Assembly: GCF_007655135.1 (NCBI RefSeq)
Contig: NC_045130.1
Span: forward strand, 30,066,605-30,130,604
Direction of reading: 5' to 3'
DNA length: 64,000 nt
Source: Punica granatum
Lineage: Eukaryota; Streptophyta; Magnoliopsida; Myrtales; Lythraceae
The translations under genes were made by a program, and so were the position numbers. Shown here piece by piece: positions 38,141 to 50,121 of this stretch. The notes under the pieces are model-generated. The model was not told the origin of the DNA. It did no database searches and saw nothing but the letters and a program-made list of their open reading frames with translations. Within the stretch, counting starts at the first letter, position 1; the number at the start of each line of letters is the position of its first letter.

Positions 38141-38149
38141 TTTATTAAA

Positions 38150-39056
38150 TAAGTAAATGAGTAACTTTATTCCTAATTCAAAACTATCTCATGTCAAAAT
38201 TTATTGAAACTTTTATGTGATCCTACCATGTCATCTGTCATGAAAATGTATCGATAAGATAGCAGAAAAAGAATAAGCATGAGATTACTATGTGAATAAT
38301 GTGTCTAATTGTATGAGTCTTTCTGATCACTTGATTTTATGGCAGGATTATTTAAAATTTTCTTCAAAAGATGGCATCAACATATCTACTTATGTGACTT
38401 TTGATTACAAGTAATCTCAATATTTTCTATAAAAGTTATGGGAAAAAAAAAGTTTCTCAAAAACTTTACACAAATTAGATGCTTATTTCTTTAGAAATAT
38501 GTACTGAAGTTTCTGATGGGAATCCACTCAAAAATAATACGATAAAAATCTTTACGAGAAACTTTAAAAGGTAGAAGAAAATTCAAGACAAAATTCTATT
38601 GAAAACTTTATAAAAAAAAGTTTTAAGAGAATATTTTCAAACGCTATTTTTCGGTGGAAATTTCGTTGAACAATCTATATAAACAAAAATTCAAAAATAA
38701 AAGAAAATAGATGTTGATTTAAAAATAATAATTATCATAAAAGTTACACTTAAATAATGGAGAAAGACATTTTTGGTCTTAGAAGTTTGACTTTCAGTCA
38801 ATTTTGATCCTATAAGTTTAAAAATGTCGAATCAGTTTTATAAGTTTCCTCCTAAGGCAATTTTGGTCCATTTCGTAATAGGACGGTAACGGATGCTGAC
38901 GTGGACATCAACACCGTTAAATAAGGTCGCGTGGCAATTTCTTATTGGTTGAAAAAATAAATTTTAAAAGAAAAGAAAAAGAAAAAGAAAAAATTTAATT
39001 TTTAGAAAAAAAATTTAATTTTTTAAAAAAGAAAGAGATTCAGCCCCTTTTCCAAT
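38150..39056. other. AT-rich DNA with a half-MITE-like segment
   Basis: 38760-38960 contains GGATGCTGACGTGGAC and CGCGTGGCAATT phrases of a type common in eudicot MITEs, but only one arm is seen. No gene. Confidence 0.4.
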
Positions 39057-39971
39057 ATCAAATAATAATTACTACTACTACTTCTTCGAAAGTCCAATAT
39101 CAAATGGGATAATACTATTTCGTAAGTCTGTTATCAATCAAATATGTATATAATATACAATTGTTGGGGCATTCATCATTCTTTGCCATTTCTACAAAAT
39201 CTACAAGGCCTCTCATTCAACGACTCTTGGGATGCCACATTTAGACTTGGTTTGAGAGTGTTGGTGCTAAAAAACAAAAATGCTGAAATATAATTGCTGA
39301 AAAATAATTGTTGATTTTGGTAACAATTTGAAATTGCTAAAATAAAAATTAATAGTTAAAATAGAGAATAAGCAAAAGCAATTTTTATAAGTACATAACA
39401 ACCTGCTAGAGAAAATCACATTTCCAACCACAAAAATTAGCAAACCATGGTTTTAAAAGAATTCACCAAACACTGTTTTACTTAAAACTCAACAAAATAA
39501 GCACTTATTCAACCGCAATCGCACTCCCAAACGAAACATTATAGCTTGTTCGGGAGTATGGTGAGAGGTCCTATAATCATTTCCCTTATAATTTTAATCG
39601 GATTTGATGTTTAGTGAGAGTTTTTGAAACCACTATTTGGACCGAAATTGTGATTGCAAATGTGATTTTTTTCAGCAAGTTGATAGGTGCTTATGAAATC
39701 TGCTTATGCTTATTTTGTTTCAAAATTAAATATTGCCTTTCTTATTTTTAGTAATTTTAAATTAGTTTCTTCCAAATACTTTTAACTTATTCTGGAAACT
39801 TATTTTTTAGCAATATTGTTTCAGCACTACTGCTACTACTACTGCCTTAGGAGCTATCATTTATTATCATCAAATAATAATTACTACTACTACTTCTTTG
39901 AAAGTTTAGTATTAAATGGAATAATATTATTTTTTAAGTCCGTTATCAACCAAATGGGATAATTGTTGGGA
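39057..39971. repeat. About 110-bp direct repeats flanking a foldback element
   Basis: 39057-39172 and 39866-39971 share, in order, TCAAATAATAATTACTACTA, CTTCTTCGAAAG/CTTCTTTGAAAG, AGTC(T/C)GTTATCAA and AATTGTTGGG. Between them, about 39255-39840 is an imperfect palindrome. Its left arm carries TGCTGAAATATAATTGCT and its right arm the complementary AGCAATATTGTTTCAGCA, with the centre near 39530. The direct repeats suggest either an LTR-like non-autonomous element or a duplication made around the foldback. Confidence 0.6.
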
Positions 39972-40400
39972 AAATATTATCATTACTTATAAATGGTTAA
40001 TTTTTTGGATTATTTTGTAAGCCCATTATCAATCAAATGAAATTTTTTTTACATAATAAAATCGCGGAACGCACAAGTCCATTGACTAATTTTAGTAATT
40101 GGTCCGTGTATTACAGGGGTCTTTACTCTTAGTAAAGTCAAAAGGGAGTTACAAGAGATAATTTCCTTATCTTGACATGTGGCACGTTAAAGTCAATCAG
40201 AATCACTCGTCCTCCCTTTTATTATTTTTTAACCCTTTTCTTATTTACAATTTTGACTCCTGAATGTTTTTATATCCGTCCATGGTAACTCTTTGTTACA
40301 ATTGAACGCTTAAGGTTTTGTATAATTCTATAAGTCCTATGTTACTTTTTAATACGTTTTTTTTATATTTTCTAACAAACATAATATTTTTTTTGAAAAA
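39972..40400. other. AT-rich intergenic DNA; nothing assignable
   Basis: No gene, clean repeat or RNA gene is visible. Confidence 0.5.
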
Positions 40401-43208
40401 TTCTAGCATAGGACACTAAATAATGTCCCGTGGTAGGACATATACTTTTTTCATCCTTATTTAAACTTATATTTTAACCTGCAGTTTTTTTAACCTTGTT
40501 ATAATATCATCAGGTCATATTCTAAAATAATCAAATATGTTGAATTGATGACATGTTGCATGTAAACGCCGACATGTGTCACAATTACTACTCGACCATT
40601 TAACTGTTCTTACCCGAACCACGACAATTACGACTCGACTTTTTTTAACCGAACGATTTTTTAAGAAAATCACTTTAACACAAAGCCGTTCATAATTAAA
40701 TCGGCTCGAATTTATCTATCTGATTCATAGACTCGATTTAAACATTTAGTTGTTCTTCTAAAATAGCATCGTTAGACATGGCATCAATCATCACTAGAAA
40801 ATAGAACGACGGACTTAGATTTTCATTTGGAGAATTACAACCAAATGAAACAATACATAATCAAGTGAATCAAGCGAATAAATTTATTCAACTTATGATT
40901 AAGTTTCATGAACGTTTTTGTCCAACCATACTCCTACGTGCTAAAGATGACCATTGATGATTGTCTTGTTATGCAGTTGGACGAAGATCGGAGTTGGACG
41001 GACACAACATGGCGATACGCAAATTTATAAAATGACAATGAGATTGTGGAAAAGAAACGAAATTGTTGCAATAAGGCTCAACATATTTAAAAGATGATGA
41101 ACGTCGTCAACGATGGCGGCTTCCGGCGAACGAACGGTTGCCTTTTCTTTTCAATTGTCAGAAAAAAATTAGGGAAAAAATAGCTTTTCTAATTTAACTT
41201 CCCAAAAATATGGAATGTTAGTTTTTATGGGATCACTATACATAAAATTATGGAATTAAAAAAAATTAAATTTAAGAAAATAGGTAAAAAAATTGAAAAA
41301 CATGATTCCTCTATCCGCCATTTAGCTCTAACTGTACAATAACTCGCTGTTATCCTTTTTAGTTAGATTTGCTGAAGCGGATTACTGAATTGGCCAAGAC
41401 CAATATATAAATATACGAACTTATTAGTTTTTCTTCAAGGTCTTCGTCATTGATACTTTTGTTTTTCCTCCTACATAAATTTATATTCCTAAGACTATTT
41501 ATAGCACAAATAAGCTCTGAGAGACATGACAATTAGCTTGAGCCAATATAAAGAAACAAAATAAAAGTTAGTTTTATTCTAAATATTTGTTTCTATCATA
41601 TGGCCGTCATTGTTGCTACATTCATTAATAATTGAGATTATAGGAATAGAATATGAAGGTTATCCTTGGCAAGTCATTCAATCAATCAAAATCAGTATTG
41701 CTGAAAATCTTTAACAATTACTCGCTGTTATTCCTTTAGTTATATTTGCTCAAGTCGATTATAGAATTGGTCTAGGCCAATATATAAATATACAAACTTA
41801 TTAGATTTTCATCATGATCATCTTCACTGATACTTTTATTTTTCCTCCTAAAGAAATTTATATCCCTAAGACTATTTATAGCGCAAATGAGCTTTGGCAG
41901 ACATTATAATTAGCTTGTGCCGATATAAATAATCACAATAAAAGTCCTCTATATTCCAAATATTTGTTTCTATCAAATGGTCATCATCATTGCTGCATTC
42001 ATCAACAATCGAGACTATAAACAAGAATAAAATTTGAAGATTAGCCTAGGCAAGTCATTCAATCGACCAAAATCATTATTGGTCGAAGTCTTTAACAATT
42101 ACTCGCGGTTACCCTTTAATTAGATCAGTTTAAACGAATTATAGAATTGGTTTAGGCCAATATATAAACATATAATATTTATTGGTTTTTTTTATTAGGG
42201 TCCTCTCCATTGATACTTTTGCTTTCCCTCCTAAAGAAATTTATATTTCTAAAACTTTTTATAGCACGAATGAACTCTAACATATAAGACAATTAGCTTA
42301 AACCAATAGTACAAAACAGTCTTAGAAAGAAAAATTAACTCAATTAACGGACGAAATATCATTATTAACTTACCATAAAAAATTGCAAAATATCCCTTAA
42401 TAATAGGGAATAACATAAGGAAATTATCGTTGCCAAAAAGACAAACTGATTGGAAGTCGGGAAAAAAAGAATGAGAAAGATCAACATGGCTGGCCTCCAA
42501 CGAACTCTCCGACAATACTTCGGCAAGCCTTGAGCCTTGGTGCGGTTTGACGAAGTAAATCAAAACATATCGATAAGAATTGGCTATCGTAATCGAAACT
42601 AGTTTTCCATTGTAACGGTGGGACGTCCAGTAGGGGACTCTTTCCATATTGAAAGTATCGTAAAATTGATGAGAGAGTTGAAGTTTCAATTCTGGTGAAC
42701 AAAATTTTCAACTAGGTACAAAGAAATGCGAAAACTGGTTATTTGTGGAAATAATTTAATGATCGAAAAAGCCGAAACCTCAGTATCAATTGCTAGATGA
42801 TGATCAAATATGGTGATTTGAATTGAAAACGATAGAATGAACCAATGAAAAATTGAAGAAATTGGTTAAAAAATGACAGAATGAACCAATGAAAACCGAA
42901 CAAACTGGTTGAATAAATAAGACCAAATCTATCGGTTCGGTATTATTCCGATTAATTATGTTTGGGTTTCACCTATTACCCAATTACATTTTGTCTCGCG
43001 TGTATGACGCTGTGATTGAGCCATGTGTCGAATGAGTGAGGACCGAATACAAATTATTGTGGGCACAAACCGCTAAATGAATAGTTGAAGGACTGCAATT
43101 TAAGGGATAAAATATATAAATTATGAATGACCAAGATTTCATGTTTGAATATCTTATGAATAGGATTAGTGTTCCACCATAGGACATTATTTAGTGTTTC
43201 ATGCTACA
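40401..43208. mobile_element. Inverted-repeat-flanked 2.8-kb block (possible DNA transposon)
   Basis: The left end carries AGCATAGGACACTAAATAAT then GTCC and TGGTAGGACA. The right end (about 43168-43208) carries the diverged reverse complement, including AGGACATTATTTAGTGTTTC then ATGCTA. The inverted match spans about 37 bp. I could not see a convincing target duplication. Inside lie 380-bp tandem repeats and no transposase. A minus-strand frame of 146 codons at 42249-42689 shows no domain I recognise. Confidence 0.45.
41336..42310 (+). repeat. 380-bp tandem repeat, about 2.5 units
   Basis: Units are phased by ACTCGCTG at 41342 and 41720 and by ACTCGCGG at 42101, periods of 378 and 381 bp. 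Each unit carries, in order, CCAATATATAAA, GATACTTTT, CCTCCTA, TTTATA..CTAA.AC and AATTAGCTT. The third unit ends early, near 42310. The units are diverged, so the array is not recent. Confidence 0.85.
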
Positions 43209-44500
43209 GACACTTTTTTTTTTAGGGCTAAACAAACATAATGTACTTTAGCTATAATAATAAACTTATTTTGACTAATTGATTTTTTTAATTTACAATC
43301 TAATAATTATAAATGAAAATAAATCATGCAGCTGTGAATTTACTCAATTAAAAAAAATACAATTATTGTCAAAAATTTTAAAAAAATGCTTCGAAAAATT
43401 ATTCTAAATTATTTCAATAAATGTTGATGCTACGCGCGGTTTTTTTATTCCCTAATAATCTCTTACAGATAAACTTTTAATCATGGTATCTTCTTAGGCT
43501 TTACTCTGTCTTTTATTATTGTGTATATAGGCATTAGATCCTAGGTATCTTTATACCCAATAGATTACGTCCTTAGTGGCAAGTATTTTTATTTTATATA
43601 CATTATCCGGGGTTTAACGTCACATGCCCCCAGATACATGATAAAACTCTTTCCACTTGTTTTATTTCTTAACTATTTTTCTGTACTCCTACTATTTCTA
43701 CTCTTTGACCGACAAAAAAAAATCGCTAATATGTCGCTTCTTTTTCGAAGTTTGTTTATGCTGAACTTATTATAGTCTCACTACACTTTCAAATATATAC
43801 AGTTGCTAATGTTGAAATTAATATATAATGACAAGTAATATTGCATTTTCCCTCGTCGTATATAATTGTTGTTCTAACTTCTAAGAGTCAAAGAGATGAT
43901 GTAAAAGTCTTCCATCAATTGTAAGTAATTGCATTCGATAAATTTTCATAATTGGACCATATAGAACGAGATGACAAGATGAAGGGGAACTTGCTCTCAA
44001 AGGTGAAGACTCAATATGTATTTTTGATATTATACTCCTCGGGAAAATACGTCACGGGATTATCATTCATTAAATTTTTTTCATTAGGTACATATCTAGA
44101 GTCATTCTTTTTCGAAAAAAAAGTATCTTGCAAGTCACAGCTTAAGACGTATTAATTATAATCTTTTACTTATTATCTTTGACATGCGCAGACGTTAATT
44201 TATCTTTTATTGTATATCAATCTATCAGAAAAAAGACTTAACATAGGTTAGTTGAGGAAGTTAGTCAATTTCCGCGGATGGTGCGACTGGCACGAATGAA
44301 GAAGACTGTAATGATCAACCGCTCGTAGTTTCCGTTGTAAATGATAATTGTCAAATTTCATCGATAATGTATGAGGACTACATGCAATGGTCGGCAGGAC
44401 CGACGCCATCAACTTGACTGTTGCAACTTGCAAACGAAGGGAAAGAATTAAATAATTGTTGTGTGGAAAAAGAGAAACACATTATTATTTATTGAAAAAA
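43209..44500. other. AT-rich intergenic DNA upstream of the receptor kinase
   Basis: Short frames only. No repeat with clean ends seen. Confidence 0.5.
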
Positions 44501-44739
44501 AATATATCTTAATTAAATATTGTTTATGTTACGCGTTACTCTTATGAACGAGTAACGATCAGCTCAGCTCTGCTCATCTTTTGCCTGCCAACCCCATCAA
44601 ACCCAACCCCCCCAAGCAAGCTGTCACAGTCAATAGAGATCCAAAAGCATTAAATTTTCTAAATTTCTGGGAGGAAATTCATGATCCCATTTATTCAATG
44701 CCTAAAAAGTTCCAATTTTTCTGATGAAATCCCACTAAA

Positions 44740-45812
44740 AAGCAAACAAGTTGCCCACTTCCCTCCTCCTCCTCCTCCGCTTCTATACTTCTTCTAGAGA
44801 GAGAAAGAGAGAGGGAGACCCAGACCCAGTTTTGCTCTCTGCAGCAGTAGGGTAGAGAGAGAGAGAGGGAGATGAGATGAGATGAAAAAGCATTGCCTTG
44901 TTGTCGGCCAGTAGAACTTCAACTGGGTGGAAGAGGAATAGGAGGAAGAGGAAAAGGAGTTCTCCCTGCTCCGCCTGTCATCTTCTAGATGTCCCTTCGC
45001 TTCTCACAAAGACCCAACAACCGCAATCACTCCCACGAAAAATCTCAGTCCCAAAGGTCCAATTTCTCGACATCGTCCAATGAGGTCCCTCCAAAGTGTT
45101 GCATTCCCGATAAAGGGTTGGGATCTTTTTTGTGCTGCTGATGGATGATCCTGTCATTCTTCTTTTAGCTACGAGGTGGGTCCGCAGTTTCTTCATTCAT
45201 TATTGTTAGTGGGCTGTCTCTGAAGCTTCTGCTGATTTATCCACTTCTGTGCTGTCTTCCTTTACATGTTGATTCGTTAGTTCTTGAATTTGAGGTTCAT
45301 GGGGGATTATTCTGAATAGTCTTTGGTGCTAACCATGTGAGTTCCTTCTCCTGCTCTCTCCGGTGTTTTATAAGGGAAATGTTGATTTAATGAAGGATTT
45401 TCCTCAGGAGGGTTCTTCTGGAATTTGATGTTTTGTTGGGTGGGGGCTTGTGAATTTGTCTGCCTAACATCTAATTTTGCAAGTGTTTTCTTTTTCTGGA
45501 AATTCTAATTTGGCAAGTTGGTTTTTATTTCTTTTCCGGGCAGATGTTCTTGATTTCATTTATCAACGAATGACGACTCTCAAATTACATATATTCTTGA
45601 TGTTCCTATATCTCAAACTTGCCCAAGGCACAATCCACTGGTCCTTTGCTCATTTAACTGTGTCCGATTGTTCCCTTTGAACGGTTAGACTAAAATTGTG
45701 CGCTGTTGGTCTTATTCAGTGAAAGCTGAAGCATGGACATGGTTCTTGTTGTTGCTCTGAGGAGGGAGCTCCTTTAGTTCGATTGCTGTGAACTCCAAAC
45801 CAGCTGTCAGAT
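44740..45812 (+). promoter_or_regulatory. Promoter-proximal region and probable long 5' leader of the receptor kinase
   Basis: A pyrimidine tract (CTCCTCCTCCTCCTCC at about 44763) and GA-rich tracts (44797-44880) mark the likely transcription start area; no clear TATA box is seen. About 1 kb then separates this from the ATG at 45813. The leader contains a possible intron, GTGAGT at 45337 to TTTTCCGGGCAG ending at 45543 (207 bp). After it come three upstream frames: 45544-45573, 45570-45680 (36 aa) and 45733-45777 (14 aa). If they are in the mRNA they could lower translation of the main frame. All this is inference from sequence. Confidence 0.4.
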
Positions 45813-48800
45813 ATGTGTCTCGATATAACGCCCCGATGTCTTATCCGTATTGCGTTGGCACTTGTGGTTGTGTCCTCGGTTTTGTGCATTTTGGATGGAC
45901 TAAATCCCGAGGGGCACTTCCTCATAGAGATCAAGGACGACGGCCTCCACGATGAGTTTGACTATCTCGCTAATTGGAATGCTAGTGATGAAACTCCGTG
46001 CGGATGGGTTGGCGTAAATTGCTCCTCTGACAATGTTGTTGTCTCCCTGGATTTGAATTCAATGAACCTCTCTGGGACCCTGAGTCCGAGCATAGGTGAA
46101 CTGGTCGAGCTAACCTATCTCGACATCTCTTACAATGCCTTCACAGGAAGCATTCCTAGAGAGATTGGGAACTGTTCGAAATTGGAGATGCTTCTTCTGA
46201 ACAATAATGAGTTTGTTGAACCGCTCCCTGCTGAAGTGGGTAAGCTGAATTTTCTCACCACTCTCAACATATGCAATAATAAGATCTCTGGGGCCTTGCC
46301 TAATGAGATTGGGAGCCTGTCCTCACTAGAGGATTTTGTTGCATACACGAACAATCTCATGGGCCCTCTGCCTGCTTCAATCGGGAACTTGAAGAGGCTG
46401 AAGAGGTTTCGAGCTGGGCAAAATGCTATCTCAGGGAGCATACCTGTGGAGCTGGGTGGGTGTGAGAGCTTGGAGTATTTAGGTCTGGCACAGAATTACA
46501 TTGGAGGTGAATTGCCAAAGGAAATTGGGATGTTAAGAAGCTTGACTGACTTGATACTCTGGGAGAATGAGCTCTCAGGTAGTATCCCAGGGGAAATCGG
46601 GAATTGCACCAACCTCGAGACCCTCGCATTGTATGAGAACAACCTCGTTGGGCCAATACCTCGAGAAATAGGGAACCTCAGGTCCCTGAAGAAGTTGTAT
46701 CTATACAGGAATCACTTGAATGGAACCATCCCCAGGGAGGTGGGAAATCTGTCTCTCGCATTGGAAATTGACTTTTCTGAGAATGCATTAATCGGACAGA
46801 TACCAACTGAGTTCAGCTACGTTAAGGGTCTGACCCTGCTGTACCTGTTCCAGAACCAGCTGACTGGTGTTATACCAAGCGAGCTCAGTAGCCTGAAAAA
46901 CTTGACAAAGCTTGATCTTTCCATCAACTACCTCACGGGGCGAATCCCATTCGGGTTTCAGTACTTGCCCAACTTATTTCAGTTGCAGTTATTTGACAAT
47001 GCCTTAACTGGCAGCATTCCTCCGGGGCTTGGATTATATAATCCACTTTGGGTGGTCGACTTTTCAGACAATGGCCTTACTGGGAGGATACCGCCTCGTT
47101 TGTGCCGACGCTCGAACCTAATCTTGCTAAACCTTGAATCCAACAAGCTTTATGGCAACATACCTGATGGAATACTAAACTGTAAATCACTAGTGCAGCT
47201 ACGCTTGGTCAGGAACCGCATCACAGGAAGCTTCCCCTCAGAAATATGCATGTTGGAGAACCTAGCCGCTCTTGAGCTAGGACATAACAAGTTCAGCGGT
47301 CCAATCCCTCAGGAGATAGGACAATGCAAAAGATTGCAGAGGCTCGATCTTGCGGGAAATTACTTCACATCAGATTTGCCCTTGGAGATAGGGAATCTAT
47401 CGCAGCTTGTGACGTTCAATATCTCTTCCAACTCACTGTCAGGACTTGTCCCACTTGAGATCGTAAACTGCACCCTGCTCCAGCGCCTTGATCTCAGCAA
47501 AAATGACTTCTCTGGTCCTCTGCCTATGGAGTTTGGGACCTTTTCACACTTGGAGCTTCTCAGGTTTTCAGACAATAAATTTTCGGGGAATATAGCCTCG
47601 TCTTTGGGGAAGTTATCTCACCTTACGGAACTTCAAATGGGGGGAAACTCATTCACGGGGGAAATTCCCCCTGAGTTGGGCACTCTCTCGAGCTTGCAGA
47701 TTGCTTTGAATCTCAGCTACAATAACCTCAACGGGACAATACCGCCAGAGCTAGGAAATCTTAATCTACTTGAGTACTTGTTGCTCAACAACAATAATTT
47801 GAGCGGCGAGATCCCTGCAACATTCGAGAACTTATCGAGTTTATTTGTATGCAACTTCTCATACAATAACTTGACAGGTCCTTTGCCTGCTGCCTCGCTG
47901 TTCCTGCACATGCCAGTGAGCAGCTTCATTGGAAACAGAGACCTATGTGGTGGGCTTCTTGGGGACTGCTATGAAAATCCATCTTCTAGCTCTCTCCCAC
48001 CGAAGAAAAATGCCCAGGTTCCACAGGGCAAAATCATCACAATCACTGCTGCTATTGTTGGAGGTGTTTCACTCATTCTAATTGCTGTCATTCTGTATTA
48101 TATGCGACTTAGGCCGGATTCGGTTGTTTCCTTGGGGGATAAGGAGGCATCGTCCCCAGAGAGCGATATCTACTTCCCTCCAAAGGAAGGTTTCACCTTC
48201 CAAGACCTGCTTGAGGCCACAAACAATTTTCACGAGTCCTATGTTGTTGGAAAGGGAGCTTGTGGAACCGTCTACAAGGCGGTTATGCATTCAGGACAGG
48301 TCATAGCAGCAAAAAGGTTGGCATCGAACAGGGAAGGGAACAGTATAGAGAACAGCTTCCATGCTGAGATTTTGACCCTTGGGAAGATTCAGCATCGGAA
48401 CATCGTGAAGCTGTTCGGGTTTTGCCATCACCAGGGCTCAAATCTGCTGCTGTATGAGTACATGGAAAATGGTAGCTTGGGGGAATGGCTTCATGGATCG
48501 TCCTCATCCAATTTCTTGGATTGGCCCACTCGATTCAATATCGCTCTTGGAGCTGCAGAGGGTCTTTCTTATTTACACCATGATTGCAAGCCGAGGATAA
48601 TCCATCGAGATATAAAGTCTAACAACATACTTCTCGATGAGAATTTTGAATCACATGTTGGCGATTTTGGCTTGGCAAAAATTTTTGACATGCCTCAGTC
48701 GAAGTCGATGTCTGCTGTTGTGGGATCTTATGGCTATATTGCACCTGGTAAGTTGTGACACTGCTAAGCTGCAAGTACATTATTCAGTTCTTAAGTAACC

Positions 48801-49258
48801 TAATCTTATTTTCCTAAACTTTAATTTCAATTGCACAATCAGAAACTCCCTCTCCTTCTGTTGCAGAATATGCATTCACCATGAAGATTACTGAGAAATG
48901 CGACATCTACAGCTACGGGGTTGTACTACTGGAATTGCTGACGGGCAGAACTCCTGTACAGCTGCTCGATCAAGGTGGAGACCTTGTAACGTGGGTAAGA
49001 CAGTACATACGAAATTATTCGTTGAGTCCTGAAATCCTGGACACCCGGCTAAATACCAAGGACAAAGGCATGGTTGATCACATGATCACCGTCCTTAAGA
49101 TAGCTTTACTATGCACAAATTCGTCCCCCCATGACCGGCCGTCAATGCGGGCAGTTGTGGTGATGTTGGTCGAGTCTAACAAGCGGGAGGCTAGTTCCAT
49201 ATGCCCCCCGACTTGCGATTCCTCTTCGAAAGTATCCGACTCAGTTTCGGATTATTAA
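45813..49258 (+). CDS. Leucine-rich-repeat receptor-like protein kinase (subfamily XI type)
   Basis: A two-exon gene: exon 1 is 45813-48747, the intron 48748-48866 (GTAAGT...TTGCAG, 119 bp, phase 1), exon 2 48867-49258. The product is 1108 aa, usual for the group. Order: signal peptide (1 to about 28), LRR N-cap with ETPCGWVGVNC (about 60-70), more than 20 plant-type LRRs to about 690, transmembrane segment about 740-765, then the kinase. The kinase has a glycine loop GKGACGTV (about 813-820), K834, HRD with D933, DFG with D951, and APE (977-979) restored by splicing, so it should be an active RD kinase. Such receptors sit in the plasma membrane and signal perceived peptides or wall cues. It resembles the Arabidopsis At2g33170/At5g63930/At1g17230 group from memory. 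No ligand can be named. Reading on without splicing stops within the intron. Confidence 0.95.
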
Positions 49259-49897
49259 CTCAGATTCATTTGTTGGTGCTTAATATGATACCTTACTTTT
49301 GATGGTGTAAATTTTCTTAGGCAAAGAGAACCTCTGATGAGATTAATGATGTCTTGCATTTTGTGGGAGTGGTTGTTGATAAGTGGACTGTGACTCTGAT
49401 TTAGAACACTCCCTTCCTCGTACATAATTTAGTATAGTGACAGGCAATGTTCAGTTGGAAACGCAACAATAATATATGTAATGATCTTTGTAATGTCATT
49501 CTGAAGCAGATTGCAATAATTCAAATTATGATGGGTTTATTTGATTCTGGATCCGCATTCTATCGTCTTGGTGGTTTTATTTGACCTGGCATATTTGTCC
49601 GCCGCGTCTGAGATGAAACAGATCTCGAATGGTTTGCTCGATCTAGTCGGACAAGGAAGTCGGCAATTGAATCCCCCGATTCCCGCCCACGATTTCTGCA
49701 ATATCTCAGAGGTGCTGCCTCTGTAGGCGACCCGGTTCAGGTTCTCGGGGACGTTACCTTGATGTGCATTTTCTATCTTTAATTTTGGCATCATTTTTTT
49801 TCTTGAAACAAGTAGACGATCTAGTTTGTTTATGAGTTAAAAACTTAAAATGAAGCCGACACTCAATTTTCTATATAATTATTATTTACTGTTTGAG
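49259..49897. other. 3' flank of the receptor kinase
   Basis: This includes the 3' untranslated region. AT-rich stretches near 49440-49500 would suit polyadenylation, but no consensus AATAAA is clear. No further gene. Confidence 0.4.
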
Positions 49898-49915
49898 AAA
49901 TTTATTTAGTATTAT

Positions 49916-50103
49916 ATTTATACTAACGTGGGTTGATTCATGCAGTTTGGTGCTTGCTCGCCTTAAATAATATTTCGAATTCGAATATTATAAATGGAGA
50001 AAAAAATTACATTGGGAGAGATTTACTCCTTAGTGGGTCAACCCGACTCGACTGGATTAGTCGGGGTCTAATTGGACTTCCGAATACACAGGTTCGCACC
50101 AAG
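49916..50103 (+). mobile_element. tRNA-derived SINE, full-length diverged copy
   Basis: The head is TAACGTGGGTTGATTCATGC. Later phrases are ACATTGGGAGAG, TTAGTGGGTCAACCCG, TGGATTAGTCGGGGTC and the 3' end AATACACAGGTTCGCACC. The flanking direct repeat AAATTTATTTAGTATTAT (49898-49915) recurs with two changes at 50104-50121, an 18-bp target duplication. The B-box is damaged (ATTCGAATATTAT), so it should no longer be transcribed. Confidence 0.75.
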
Positions 50104-50121
50104 AAATTCATTTAGCATTAT

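Noticed and set aside
42249..42689. 146-codon minus-strand frame
   Set aside because: No recognisable domain, overlaps the end of the 380-bp repeats and a second frame (42481-42711); no promoter seen.
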